Of a DNA stretch of 64,000 bases, positions 16,247 through 25,782 are shown in pieces. This DNA comes from Bradyrhizobium elkanii WSM2783. Its GTDB lineage: Bacteria; Pseudomonadota; Alphaproteobacteria; Rhizobiales; Xanthobacteraceae. Numbering within the stretch: position 1 is the stretch's first letter; the number at the start of each line of letters is the position of its first letter. The position numbers and the translations under genes are program-made. The notes beneath the pieces were generated by a model, which saw nothing but the letters and a program-made list of their open reading frames with translations, did not search any database and was not told the DNA's origin. The stretch covers positions 1 to 64,000 of the forward strand of contig NZ_AXAP01000026.1 of the NCBI RefSeq assembly GCF_000472865.1, read 5' to 3'.

Positions 16247-17170
16247 ATGGACCAGCTTTCGGCCATGGCGACCTTTGTGCGCGCGGTGGAGACGGGCAGC
16301 CTCTCGGCGGCGGCCCGCTCGCTTCCGAGTTCGCTGACCTCGGTCAGCCGCCAGATCTCGGCGCTGGAGGAGCATTTCGGCACCAGGCTGCTGCTTCGAA
16401 CCACACGGCAGCTCGCGCTGACCGATGATGGCCGAATCCTCTATGAGCGCGCGAAATCGATCCTCGGCGAGGTCAAGGAAATCGGAGCCGCGTTGTCGCG
16501 CAACCGTCACGAGCCCTCGGGACGGATTCGCGTCAGTTGCCCCAGCCTGATGGGGCGGCTCGTGATCGCGCCGCTGCTCGCCGAATTCCTGCGCCGCTAT
16601 CCACTGCTGTCAGTCGATCTGCTGCTGGTCGATCGCGCGGTCGACATGGTCGAGGAAGACATCCATCTGGCGATCCGCGTCGGCCGGCTGCGGGATTCGC
16701 AACTGGTCGCGCGCAAATTCGCCGACCTCAGGATGATCGTGTGCGCCTCATCCGCCTGCCTCGCGCGCCGCGGCGTGCCGCAGACGCCGCGCGACCTCGC
16801 TAGTCATGACTGTCTCGTGTTCTCCGATGCACCCGGCAGCGCCGAGTGGCGCTTCGCGGAGAGCACGAAGGCAGACCGCAAAATCCGCATATCCGGTCGG
16901 CTCTGGATGAATAGCCTCGATGCGCTTGCCGCGGCGGCGAAGGAAGGCGCGGGCATTGTTCGCGTGCCGTCGTGGCAGGTCGACGCCGATATCAGGGCTG
17001 GCGCCTTGCGGCGCATCCTCGCCGACTACGAGCCGCCGCCCACGCCGTTGCACCTCGTGTTTCAGCCATCGCGGCTTGCGTCGCCAAAGACAAGGGCATT
17101 TGTCGATTATCTGGTTGAGCGATGGCGGGCCGCCGACCCGTTCGGCGCGCATACAGTCGCAGCCTTATAA
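16247..17170 (+). CDS. LysR-family transcriptional regulator
   Basis: A 307-residue protein. The ATG at 16247 (MDQLSAMATFVRAVETGSLS) is preceded by GGAAGG and gives the normal LysR beginning; an upstream start would add residues not found in the family. The winged helix-turn-helix covers residues 1-60 (SAAARSLPSSLTSVSRQISA, then LEEHFGTRLLLRTTR), followed by a periplasmic-binding-protein-like effector domain (RIRVSCPSLMGRLVIAPLL). It probably controls the divergent TauE-type exporter gene. The effector is unknown. Confidence 0.92.
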   Translation: MDQLSAMATFVRAVETGSLSAAARSLPSSLTSVSRQISALEEHFGTRLLLRTTRQLALTDDGRILYERAKSILGEVKEIGAALSRNRHEPSGRIRVSCPSLMGRLVIAPLLAEFLRRYPLLSVDLLLVDRAVDMVEEDIHLAIRVGRLRDSQLVARKFADLRMIVCASSACLARRGVPQTPRDLASHDCLVFSDAPGSAEWRFAESTKADRKIRISGRLWMNSLDALAAAAKEGAGIVRVPSWQVDADIRAGALRRILADYEPPPTPLHLVFQPSRLASPKTRAFVDYLVERWRAADPFGAHTVAAL

Positions 17171-17379
17171 CGGAATCAGAATTCGTTTCTTGGACTGGAT
17201 CGACCGCCCTGGTATACCAAGCCCCTGATCGGCTTGCTTCATCAATGGTGTAGCAATGAATACCCGTTCGTTTTGCAGGCATTTGGCCGTTGCGCTGTAA
17301 GGTTCGACTCCGTAAATAGAATTTATCTACCGCGCTCCCCGATGGGCCGGCCGCGGTCCCACCAAACTCAAAGTCGCTG

Positions 17380-17778
17380 ATGACCGCCAGGATCGAACGA
17401 CCGCTCTCGCCCCATATACAGACCTATCGCTGGACCCTGACGATGGCGCTTTCCATCGTCCATCGCGCCACGGGAATAGCGCTTTATGCCGGCACGCTGC
17501 TGCTCGCCTGGTGGCTGATCGCGGCGGCCTCCGGCCCCAGCGCCTACGCCAATCTGCAGGCTTTCACCGGCAGCTTCATCGGCAAGCTGATCGTGTTCGG
17601 CTACACATGGGCGCTGATGCACCACCTGCTCAGCGGCATCAGGCATTTCGTGTGGGACTTGGGCTACGGCTTCAAGGCCAATGAACGGGAAGCCCTCACC
17701 TGGGCCGCGCTGATCGGCGGCATCGTGCTCACGGTGCTGATCTGGATCATCGCTTACGCGATCGGAGGCGGACGATGA
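17380..17778 (+). CDS. sdhC: Succinate dehydrogenase cytochrome b556 subunit
   Basis: A membrane anchor subunit of complex II, which feeds succinate electrons to ubiquinone. The 132-residue protein has three helices; RPLSPHIQTYRWTLTMALSI and HRATGIALYAGTLLLAWWLI are family signatures, and HHLLSGIRHFVWD carries the heme b axial His. It is the first gene of sdhCDAB, and its TGA overlaps the sdhD ATG by four bases (ATGA). The 209-base gap upstream (17171-17379) should hold the operon promoter; it is more AT-rich than the surroundings. Confidence 0.96.
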   Translation: MTARIERPLSPHIQTYRWTLTMALSIVHRATGIALYAGTLLLAWWLIAAASGPSAYANLQAFTGSFIGKLIVFGYTWALMHHLLSGIRHFVWDLGYGFKANEREALTWAALIGGIVLTVLIWIIAYAIGGGR

Positions 17779-18170
17779 GCGACTCTCGTTCCTCGATGCG
17801 CACGCCGCTCGGCCGCGTCCGCAATCTCGGCGCCTCGCATTCCGGCACCACCGATTTCTGGCGCCAGCGCCTCACCGCTGTCGCGATGACGCTGCTGATC
17901 GTGCCGGTGCTGTTCGTGGTCCTGACGCTGGTCGGCCGCAACCATGCGGGCGCGACACAGATCCTCGGCTCGCTGCCGATCGCGATCATCCTCTTGCTCT
18001 TCATCGTCGCCAGCACCTGGCACATGAAGATCGGCATGCAGGTCGTGATCGAGGACTATGTGCATAACGAGAAGCTGAAGCTCGCCGGCATCATGGCCAA
18101 CAATTTCTTCTGCGCTGCGGTGGCCTTGGCCTCGATCTACGCGCTCCTTAAATTATCCTCGGGAGTATGA
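17775..18170 (+). CDS. sdhD: Succinate dehydrogenase hydrophobic membrane anchor subunit
   Basis: The second anchor subunit of complex II, 131 residues. After a cytoplasmic Ser/Arg-rich start (MSDSRSSMRTPLGRVRNLGA) comes the family motif SHSGTTDFWRQRLTAVAMTL (here reading ASHSGTTDFWRQR). Three transmembrane helices follow, with the heme/quinone-site His in STWHMKIGMQVVIEDYVHNE. The start overlaps the sdhC stop, implying translational coupling, and sdhA follows three bases after the stop. Confidence 0.95.
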   Translation: MSDSRSSMRTPLGRVRNLGASHSGTTDFWRQRLTAVAMTLLIVPVLFVVLTLVGRNHAGATQILGSLPIAIILLLFIVASTWHMKIGMQVVIEDYVHNEKLKLAGIMANNFFCAAVALASIYALLKLSSGV

Positions 18171-18173
18171 ACC

Positions 18174-20015
18174 ATGGCCGCTGAAGGTAACGGCAAGGCC
18201 ACCAATGGCAGTGGCCCGGCCACGAACGGCAAAGCCTATCCGATCGAAGACCACACCTACGACGTCGTCGTGGTCGGCGCCGGCGGCGCCGGCCTGCGCG
18301 CGGTGGTCGGCTGCTCGGAAGCGGGCCTGCGCACCGCCTGCATCACCAAGGTGTTTCCGACCCGCTCGCACACGGTCGCGGCGCAGGGCGGTATCTCGGC
18401 CTCGCTCGGCAACATGCATCAGGACGACTGGCGCTGGCACATGTACGACACCGTCAAGGGGTCGGACTGGCTCGGCGACCAGGACGCGATCGAATACATG
18501 GTGCGCAATGCGCCGGAGGCGGTCTACGAGCTCGAGCATTGGGGCGTGCCGTTCTCGCGCACCGAGGACGGCAAGATCTACCAGCGCCCGTTCGGCGGTA
18601 TGACCATCGACTACGGCAAGGGCCAGGCGCAGCGCACCTGCGCCGCCGCCGACCGCACCGGCCACGCGATGCTGCACACGATGTACGGCCAGTCGCTGCG
18701 GCACGCCGCCGAGTTCTTCATCGAGTTCTTCGCCATCGACCTGATCATGGACGACCAGGGCGTCTGCCGCGGCGTGATCGCGATCAAGCTCGACGACGGC
18801 ACGCTGCACCGCTTCCGCGCCCAGACCACCATCCTCGCCACCGGCGGCTATGGCCGCGCCTATGCCTCCTGCACCTCGGCGCATACCTGCACCGGCGACG
18901 GCGGCGGCATGGTGCTGCGCGCCGGCCTGCCGCTGCAGGACATGGAGTTCGTGCAATTCCACCCGACCGGGATCTACGGCGCCGGCTGCCTCGTCACCGA
19001 GGGCGCCCGCGGCGAAGGCGGCTATCTCGTCAATTCCGAGGGCGAGCGCTTCATGGAGCGCTATGCGCCATCGGCCAAGGACCTCGCCTCGCGCGACGTG
19101 GTCTCGCGCGCAATGACCATCGAAATCCGCGAAGGCCGCGGCGTCGGCAAGAAGAAGGACCACATCTACCTGCACCTCGATCATCTCGATCCGAAGGTGC
19201 TGGCCGAGCGGCTGCCCGGCATCTCCGAATCGGCGCGGATCTTCGCCAATGTCGACGTCACCCGCGAGCCGATCCCGATCGTGCCGACCGTGCACTACAA
19301 CATGGGCGGCATCCCCACCAACTTCCACGCCGAAGTGCTGACCAAGCGGGACGGCGATGACAATGCGGTGGTGCCCGGCCTGATGGCGATCGGCGAGGCC
19401 GCGTGCGTCTCCGTGCACGGCGCCAACCGGCTTGGCTCCAACTCACTGATCGACCTTGTGGTGTTCGGCCGCGCCGCGGCGCTGCGCTGCGCTGAGAAAC
19501 TGACCGCGAACGCCAAGCAGCCGGAGCTGCCGAAGGATTCCGCCGAGATGGCGCTCGGCCGGCTCGATCATTTCCGCTACGCCTCGGGCGGCACGCCGAC
19601 GGCGAAGCTGCGCGACAGCATGCAGCATGTGATGCAGACCAATTGCGCAGTGTTCCGTACCGGCGAAGTGCTGCAGGAAGGCAAGAACCTGATCCACAAG
19701 GTGCATGGCGGCATTGGCGACATCGCCGTCTCCGACCGCTCGCTGGTGTGGAATTCCGACCTGATCGAGACTCTGGAATTCGACAATCTGATCGTGCAGG
19801 CCGTCGTCACCATGGATTCGGCGGCCAATCGCACCGAGAGCCGCGGCGCGCATGCGCGCGAGGACTTCCCGGATCGTGACGACAAGAACTGGATGAAGCA
19901 CACGCTGGCCTGGCTCGATCAGAAGGGCAACACCACGATCGAGTTCCGCCCGGTGCACGATTACACAATGACCAACGACGTGCAGTATATCCCGCCCAAG
20001 GCGCGTGTGTACTGA
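18174..20015 (+). CDS. sdhA: Succinate dehydrogenase flavoprotein subunit
   Basis: The catalytic subunit that oxidises succinate to fumarate with covalently bound FAD. It is 613 residues, a little long because of an N-terminal Gly/Asn/Ala-rich extension of about 24 residues (MAAEGNGKATNGSGPATNGK). The FAD-binding motif VVVGAGGAGLRAVVGCSEAG is followed by FPTRSHTVAAQGG, whose His carries the flavin. RTGHAMLHTMYGQSL, EFVQFHPTGIYGAG and the active-site Arg in REGRGVG and NRLGSNSLIDLVVFG are intact. It lies three bases after sdhD and 37 bases before sdhB. Confidence 0.98.
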   Translation: MAAEGNGKATNGSGPATNGKAYPIEDHTYDVVVVGAGGAGLRAVVGCSEAGLRTACITKVFPTRSHTVAAQGGISASLGNMHQDDWRWHMYDTVKGSDWLGDQDAIEYMVRNAPEAVYELEHWGVPFSRTEDGKIYQRPFGGMTIDYGKGQAQRTCAAADRTGHAMLHTMYGQSLRHAAEFFIEFFAIDLIMDDQGVCRGVIAIKLDDGTLHRFRAQTTILATGGYGRAYASCTSAHTCTGDGGGMVLRAGLPLQDMEFVQFHPTGIYGAGCLVTEGARGEGGYLVNSEGERFMERYAPSAKDLASRDVVSRAMTIEIREGRGVGKKKDHIYLHLDHLDPKVLAERLPGISESARIFANVDVTREPIPIVPTVHYNMGGIPTNFHAEVLTKRDGDDNAVVPGLMAIGEAACVSVHGANRLGSNSLIDLVVFGRAAALRCAEKLTANAKQPELPKDSAEMALGRLDHFRYASGGTPTAKLRDSMQHVMQTNCAVFRTGEVLQEGKNLIHKVHGGIGDIAVSDRSLVWNSDLIETLEFDNLIVQAVVTMDSAANRTESRGAHAREDFPDRDDKNWMKHTLAWLDQKGNTTIEFRPVHDYTMTNDVQYIPPKARVY

Positions 20016-20052
20016 TCGCGCGTAGTGATGACGACAGCGAAGGCTTGCAAGC

Positions 20053-20835
20053 ATGGTTGAATTCGCGCTTCCGAAGAACTCGAAGATCTCAGGCGGCAAG
20101 ACCTGGCCGAAGCCGGCCGGCGCCACCGAGACGCGCGAGTTCAAGATCTATCGCTGGAATCCGGACGACGGCAAAAATCCGAGCGTCGACACTTATTATG
20201 TCGACACCAACGATTGCGGACCGATGGTCTTGGACGGCCTGATCTGGATCAAGAACCACATCGATCCGACGCTGACCTTCCGCCGCTCCTGCCGCGAGGG
20301 CGTGTGCGGCTCCTGCGCCATGAACATCGACGGCCAGAACACGCTCGCCTGCACCAAGTCGATGCACGACGTCAAAGACGGCGCGGTGAAGGTCAACCCG
20401 CTGCCGCACCAGCCGGTGGTGAAGGACCTTGTCCCCGACCTCACCAATTTCTACGCGCAATACGCCTCGATCGAGCCGTGGCTGAAAACCACAACGCCGA
20501 CGCCGCAGAAGGAATGGAAGCAGAGCCACGAGGACCGCGAGAAGCTCGACGGCCTCTACGAGTGCATCCTCTGCGCCTGCTGCTCGACCTCGTGCCCGAG
20601 CTACTGGTGGAACAGCGAGCGCTTCCTCGGTCCCGCCGCGCTGCTGCAGGCCACGCGCTGGGTCACGGACAGCCGCGATGAGGCCACCGGCGAACGGCTC
20701 GACAATCTCGAGGACCCGTTCCGGCTCTATCGCTGCCACACCATCATGAACTGCGCCAAGGCCTGCCCCAAGGGCCTCAACCCCTCGGAAGCGATCGCCG
20801 AGCTCAAGCTGAAGCTGGTCGAGCGGCAGATGTAA
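20053..20835 (+). CDS. sdhB: Succinate dehydrogenase iron-sulfur subunit
   Basis: It carries electrons from SdhA to quinone through three clusters. The 260-residue protein has the [2Fe-2S] motif RRSCREGVCGSCAMNIDG plus the fourth Cys in NTLACTKS. The C-terminal half has the [4Fe-4S]/[3Fe-4S] motifs CILCACCSTSCPSYWW and CHTIMNCAKACPKGLNP. It is the last gene of the operon. Downstream, the complementary GCCCGCG and CGCGGGT (about 20863-20887) can form a hairpin without a T-run, so I do not call it a terminator. Confidence 0.98.
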   Translation: MVEFALPKNSKISGGKTWPKPAGATETREFKIYRWNPDDGKNPSVDTYYVDTNDCGPMVLDGLIWIKNHIDPTLTFRRSCREGVCGSCAMNIDGQNTLACTKSMHDVKDGAVKVNPLPHQPVVKDLVPDLTNFYAQYASIEPWLKTTTPTPQKEWKQSHEDREKLDGLYECILCACCSTSCPSYWWNSERFLGPAALLQATRWVTDSRDEATGERLDNLEDPFRLYRCHTIMNCAKACPKGLNPSEAIAELKLKLVERQM

Positions 20836-20954
20836 GCTGCTCGAGAACGTTATAGGGAGGACGGCCCGCGATAACTTGCGCCGCGGGTCAAAAGCGCGGG
20901 TCGTCTTCGCTCATTCGGGGTACCGGTCTACCCTCGAAAGCGGTCATCAAACAT

Positions 20955-22199
20955 TTAAGCGTCCGCGCCGACAACCCCGTTCCTGCCTGACGCCTTCGCC
21001 TGATAAAGGGCAGCATCCGCCTTCTCGAGCAGCTGCCGAAAAACCCTGGCATGGGTTGGAAAGGTGGCGATGCCAATGCTGACCGTCACCGCCCGCTCCA
21101 GTTCCGGATGATTGCTGTCGGCCACAGCCGCCCGAATGCGCTCAGCCAGCGCCATGGCCCCTGGGGGCGTCTGCGGGCACAGCAACGCGAACTCTTCCCC
21201 GCCATATCGAAACAGCTCGTCACCCTCACGCTTTGAGGCGCCAATCGTCTCGGCCACCTTGCGGATCACTCCATCGCCAACGACGTGGCCGCGGCTGTCG
21301 TTGATCGATTTGAAGTGGTCGATGTCGATCATCATGAGACTAAGCGACAGGCCCGATTGAGAAGCAGCCTGCAGCATTGCCGCCCCTTTGGCATCGAACT
21401 GCCCACGATCCTGAAGTCCGGTCAGCGCGTCCCTGCCAACCCGCTCAGCAAGCTTCTCGTAGCGATGCCGGTAAGTCAGGCGATCGAACACATCCGCGGC
21501 GCGACGCGATTGCACAGGAAGAGTCTCCCGTTCAACGATGCGGAGATATACGGTCATCATCAGGCTGAAGAAGGCAGCCGCGGCAACCTTGGCGATCCAC
21601 CCGCCGTAGAATGCCGATTCCGGTACGCCTGTAACGAGATGCAGCCCCACGTAGAAGAAGGCCTGGTCGAAGCTCAACACAATCGCCAGGCTGATGAAGA
21701 TCCGCCCGGGGATGGTGGTCGTCACCAATTTTCCAAGCCGTTCATAAATGATGACAAGGGCGATCAGATCGATGAACAGCAATAGGCTGCCCCAGACCAT
21801 GAGCAAGCCCATTTGGTCGATGAAGCGGAGATCCGGATTATAGCCTGGCAAGCTCGCCGGATTGCTATAGAGGCGCAGGAGAAGCCCCAGCGCGATCATC
21901 AGAATGTTGCCGCTCAGGAGTCCGTAGATCGGCTGCCGCATCACCTCGGCGTCTTCCTTGATGTAAAGCAGCAGGAAAAAGGCGAGCTTGCCCGTGAACA
22001 TCACGGTGGATCCTGGCGAGATCAGACCGAAGGGCAGTTCGATGAAGAAGGTGGCCGCCAAATAAGTCTCGAGGAAGTGCATCGTGCCGAGGAGGCAGAA
22101 GAAAACGCCAACTCCAATGCTCTGCCTTGCTCTGAAAATGCTCCCCATGACAATGAAATAGATGATGCCATGCGCGAGCAGGACGAGAGAACCGAACAT
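20955..22199 (-). CDS. Membrane-bound diguanylate cyclase (GGDEF)
   Basis: A 414-residue protein. The first half contains about seven hydrophobic helices (for example GIIYFIVMGSIFRARQSIGV and FFIELPFGLISPGSTVMFTG) and is a sensor domain I cannot name. The C-terminal GGDEF domain (from about 255: RDALTGLQDRGQFDAKG) has DIDHFKSINDSRGHVVGD and the active-site GGEEF. The inhibitory I-site RxxD is present five residues before it (REGDELFRYGGEEF), so product inhibition by c-di-GMP is expected. It lies 144 bases downstream of the cyclase-ATPase gene on the same strand and is the last of the four-gene run beginning at 27124. Confidence 0.92.
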   Translation of the reverse strand: MFGSLVLLAHGIIYFIVMGSIFRARQSIGVGVFFCLLGTMHFLETYLAATFFIELPFGLISPGSTVMFTGKLAFFLLLYIKEDAEVMRQPIYGLLSGNILMIALGLLLRLYSNPASLPGYNPDLRFIDQMGLLMVWGSLLLFIDLIALVIIYERLGKLVTTTIPGRIFISLAIVLSFDQAFFYVGLHLVTGVPESAFYGGWIAKVAAAAFFSLMMTVYLRIVERETLPVQSRRAADVFDRLTYRHRYEKLAERVGRDALTGLQDRGQFDAKGAAMLQAASQSGLSLSLMMIDIDHFKSINDSRGHVVGDGVIRKVAETIGASKREGDELFRYGGEEFALLCPQTPPGAMALAERIRAAVADSNHPELERAVTVSIGIATFPTHARVFRQLLEKADAALYQAKASGRNGVVGADA

Positions 22200-22343
22200 A
22201 CCGCCAAGAAGCCCCTACCGTGAAAGTCGACCTGTTCCTCTCCTTGCCATTTTGCTTTGCTCCCCTCAATGGGGCGCGTCGTCGGTGCAAGCAGTACCTT
22301 GAAATCCTCCGTTCCCCACATCCGCGGCCATCGCGCGTGAGGA

Positions 22344-25300
22344 TCAGCGCACCGCAGCTTGAACGGCGCGCGCCCTTCTGAGGTCCGCCGTCTCGGCGCC
22401 CTCATCGAACCAGCGGCAGATCGGCTCCAATAACTCGCGCGACGCCTCAAGCTTTCCTTGCGTGCGCCAGAGTTCGGCGAGATCCATAGAGGCGCGCAGC
22501 TCCAAGGATTTCGCGCTTTGACCGCAGGCCACTTCGATGGACTTCGTCAGGCACGATTCGGCTTCCAGAATGTTCGAGGGGTCGATCGCCAGAAGAAGCT
22601 GCGCCTTTTGCCGATGCAATTCCGATTCCCATGACCTGCCGGTCACGTCATCGAGATTGGTCAGGGTCTGCTCGACGATCCATAACGCGTACTCGTTTTC
22701 TCCTGCCCTTGCGTGCATCTCCGCAAGCCAGCTCTCCATCATCGGCAACATGAAGCCGACATTGTTCTGCCGGGCCTCGTCGAGTCCTCGGGCAATCTCG
22801 GCGCGAGCCTCTTCGATCCGGCCGAGGTCGCCGACGGCCCGGCCGCGCGAAATTCGCGACAGGATTGCATAGAGCGAAAACCGCTGCTCCCGCGACACCT
22901 CGAAGCTCTTTTCGGCGTTCTCGAAGGCGAGATCGGCCTCGCCGCGCAACAGGTGCACGACTGACGTCATGTAGTGCGCGAACGCTATGGTGTAGGGGTG
23001 GCGAAGATCCCGTGCCAAGGCAAGCGCCTCCGAGACGCGCGCGAGCGCCTGGTCGGGATAGCCGAGGAACCACAAATCCCAGGACAGCAGCAGGAGCGAG
23101 GCCGCCTGCGGCTCGACCATGTAGAGATGGTATAGCGGCGGCCTTCCTTTGTTCATCGAGAGCTTGATCGATTCCTCGAAATGGTCCGCGGAGGAGCGAA
23201 AGTCCCCGATCGTCAATAGCGTGCTGCCCATCATTCGATGAGCGACCATGCGCGGCACGGCGTCCGGCAACGCCTGGGTTCGCGACATGAACTCATCGGC
23301 CATGGCGAGCGCTTCATCATTCTTGCCGGACATCCAGGAATTTCCCCACAACCCGAACAGCGCCTGGAAATATTCGGGAATATTGCCGAGCCGCAGGCAC
23401 AGGGCCCGCGCCTGCGAAAAGGCTTCGCGGGTATCAGCGGAGGCATAGCCCTGCACCGCGATGAGCGGTATGCCCAACGCCAGTTGGATGTCGATCTCCT
23501 GCCTGGTCCGCTCGAGCGAGTCCGGCAGGCCGCTCAGAAGCTGAAGCGCCTTTCGAAAATTGGCGATGGCCTCGACATTGGCCGAATGCGCTAGCGCGCG
23601 TTGCCCGGACTTGAACCAGCAGCGAATGGCAAGCGGATGATTGCCGGCCTCCTGATGATGATAGGCGAGAACCTCGGGCTGATTTTCGGCGAGCTCCGGG
23701 AAATCATGCTCCAGGATCGCCGCGATGTCGGCGTGAAACTGCAGCCGCTTGCTTTTGAGCAGGGAGTCGTAGATCGCATCGCGCAGCAGCACGTGCTTGA
23801 AGGCGAAACGGACGAACGGCGAAACGTCGACCCGGTAAATGATATCAGCGCGTTCGAGCAATGAGAGCGCCGACAGCATATCCTCCTCGTCGACCTGCGA
23901 TGCAGCCGACAAGAGGTCATAGGAGAATTCCCGTCCGATCACGGCTGCGATCTGCGCAAGCCGGCGGCTCGGTGCGACCCGGTCGAGCCGTTCCATCAAA
24001 GCGTCGCTTAGCGTGTCCGGAACGCGGAGCAAGGCCGGCTGCGCCTTGCGCTCGACGGCACCTCTGCTTCGCAAAGGCGCGCTCAACGTGCTGTTTGTCA
24101 GTTCCTCGATGAATAGCGGGACGCCATCGGCCTTTTCGACGATCTGGTCGAGCAACGGCTGGGGCATGCTCGCGCCGCTCAGGAGCTCCCGGATCATCGC
24201 CCTGACCTCGCTATGCGACAGCCGGGTGAGCGAGTGCAGAGTGGTGTTCGCGCGAGTGATCCACGCGGGGCGAAATTCGGGCCGGCAGGATACGATCAGC
24301 AGCACGCGGGCGCGGTCGATGCGGCTGGTGGCCAGTTCGAGCAGCTCGAGGGTCGACGCGTCAAGCCAATGCGCGTCCTCGAAAATGCACAGCGTCGGGC
24401 GCTGGACGGAAAATGCCAAGAGGATGTCGACAAGCGTAGAGATCGTCCTGTTCTTCACTTGCCGCGGCGTCAGACCTGACAGTTCGAGATCATCCTCCAG
24501 CGGGATCGACAACAGTTTCGCGATCAGGACGACCGGCTCCGCCGAGCCGTCAATCGGGCGCGGAAGGTAGGCCTTGAGCTTTGCAAGCTTGTCGGTATCG
24601 GGCTCGCGAGCCGTCAGTTGGGCCGCCTGTTCGATCTGCTCGATCACGGGAAAGAACGCGCTCTGACTGTGATAGGGCGAGCACTGATGGTGAAGCAGGA
24701 CGTGCGGCTCATCCTCGACACGCGATTTCAGTTCGTGCAGAAGCCTCGATTTCCCGACTCCGGGAATGCCCGAAAGGAACACGACCTGGCCGTCGGCTTC
24801 CTTGGCTTTCTGCCACCTATCGAGCAGCAGGCTAAGCTCGCTCGAGCGCCCGATCAGCGGCGTAAGAGAACCCGCATGCGCCGCCTCGAAGCGGCTCGTG
24901 GTGTGCTTTGCCGAGAGCACGCGATAGACGTGAACGGATTCAGTTACACCTTTGAGCTCCTGCAGACCGAGGTCCTGAAAATCAAACGCGGCCGAAACTA
25001 GCCGTCTGGTCGATTCCGAAACGACCACCGTATTGGCGGCCGCAAGCGTCTGCAGACGCGCGGCGATATTCGGCGTCTCGCCCACCGCGTCCATCGACCA
25101 CGTGCCGCTCTCTCCGGTTTCGCCGACCACGACCGGGCCGGAGCAGACACCCACCCGGCACGTCAGGGTGACCGGCCCTGGAATGGTCGCAACTCTGGAA
25201 ACGATCTCCAGTGCCGCATGCGTGGCGCGAACGGCGTCATCCTCATGCGCATAGGGCCAACCGAAGAACGCCATCGCGCCGTCGCCGAAGTAGCGCGCGA

Positions 25301-25688
25301 CCTCGCCTCCGTAGCGCCGGATCGCGGTGCTGCATTCGCCCCGATACGCGTCAATGAGTTTTTGCAGATCCTCCGGGTCCAGCGCCTCCGAAAGCTGCGT
25401 GGACCCCACCAGATCACTGAACATCACCGTGATCTGACGGAATTCGGCCTCGCGCTGCGGCACGACCGAGGCGGACGCGATGCCGAACTTCGCCGCCGTC
25501 AATGCTTCGATGGCCTTCAGCAGCTTCTTGCGATGACCTAAGGAAATAACGCCAAGCTTCCTGAGATCATTCTCGGTCAGATCCGGAAGGACGGAGTATT
25601 CGATATTATTCTCGGCGAAGGTCTGGGCGTACTGCCCCAGCCCGTGTCCACACAGCCAGTCGGTAACCTCGGTGGTTGTCCTCGCCAT
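22344..25688 (-). CDS. SAM - class III nucleotidyl cyclase - AAA ATPase - TPR regulator (1114 residues)
   Basis: The domain order is: a SAM-like domain (1-65; VTDWLCGHGLGQYAQTFAEN); an adenylate/guanylate cyclase catalytic domain (about 84-258) with the metal Asp residues 92 (VMFSDLVGST) and 136 (YFGDGAMAFFG) and the catalytic Asn207/Arg211 pair in TPNIAARLQ; an AAA_16-type ATPase with Walker A at 307-314 (GIPGVGKS); then a long TPR-like helical C-terminus. All cyclase residues I can check are present, so cAMP or cGMP synthesis is plausible. The ATPase-TPR part resembles MalT/LuxR-type STAND regulators but lacks a DNA-binding end. The gene is 94 bases after the diiron-enzyme gene; the ribosome site is weak (GAGGG, 12 bases away). 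Confidence 0.9.
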   Translation of the reverse strand: MARTTTEVTDWLCGHGLGQYAQTFAENNIEYSVLPDLTENDLRKLGVISLGHRKKLLKAIEALTAAKFGIASASVVPQREAEFRQITVMFSDLVGSTQLSEALDPEDLQKLIDAYRGECSTAIRRYGGEVARYFGDGAMAFFGWPYAHEDDAVRATHAALEIVSRVATIPGPVTLTCRVGVCSGPVVVGETGESGTWSMDAVGETPNIAARLQTLAAANTVVVSESTRRLVSAAFDFQDLGLQELKGVTESVHVYRVLSAKHTTSRFEAAHAGSLTPLIGRSSELSLLLDRWQKAKEADGQVVFLSGIPGVGKSRLLHELKSRVEDEPHVLLHHQCSPYHSQSAFFPVIEQIEQAAQLTAREPDTDKLAKLKAYLPRPIDGSAEPVVLIAKLLSIPLEDDLELSGLTPRQVKNRTISTLVDILLAFSVQRPTLCIFEDAHWLDASTLELLELATSRIDRARVLLIVSCRPEFRPAWITRANTTLHSLTRLSHSEVRAMIRELLSGASMPQPLLDQIVEKADGVPLFIEELTNSTLSAPLRSRGAVERKAQPALLRVPDTLSDALMERLDRVAPSRRLAQIAAVIGREFSYDLLSAASQVDEEDMLSALSLLERADIIYRVDVSPFVRFAFKHVLLRDAIYDSLLKSKRLQFHADIAAILEHDFPELAENQPEVLAYHHQEAGNHPLAIRCWFKSGQRALAHSANVEAIANFRKALQLLSGLPDSLERTRQEIDIQLALGIPLIAVQGYASADTREAFSQARALCLRLGNIPEYFQALFGLWGNSWMSGKNDEALAMADEFMSRTQALPDAVPRMVAHRMMGSTLLTIGDFRSSADHFEESIKLSMNKGRPPLYHLYMVEPQAASLLLLSWDLWFLGYPDQALARVSEALALARDLRHPYTIAFAHYMTSVVHLLRGEADLAFENAEKSFEVSREQRFSLYAILSRISRGRAVGDLGRIEEARAEIARGLDEARQNNVGFMLPMMESWLAEMHARAGENEYALWIVEQTLTNLDDVTGRSWESELHRQKAQLLLAIDPSNILEAESCLTKSIEVACGQSAKSLELRASMDLAELWRTQGKLEASRELLEPICRWFDEGAETADLRRARAVQAAVR

Positions 25689-25782
25689 TGCGGAGGCCCT
25701 CGTCTCTTGTCGCTCGAGGCACGCCAGACTGCGACGACTGCCGTGCCGTTCTGCTCACGCCGAGGGCCGAGCACCGCGCCTC

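Noticed and set aside
17290..17325. GGTTCGACTCC, resembling a tRNA T-loop, upstream of sdhC
   Set aside because: The flanking bases cannot form the 5-bp T-stem and no acceptor, D or anticodon arms can be found.
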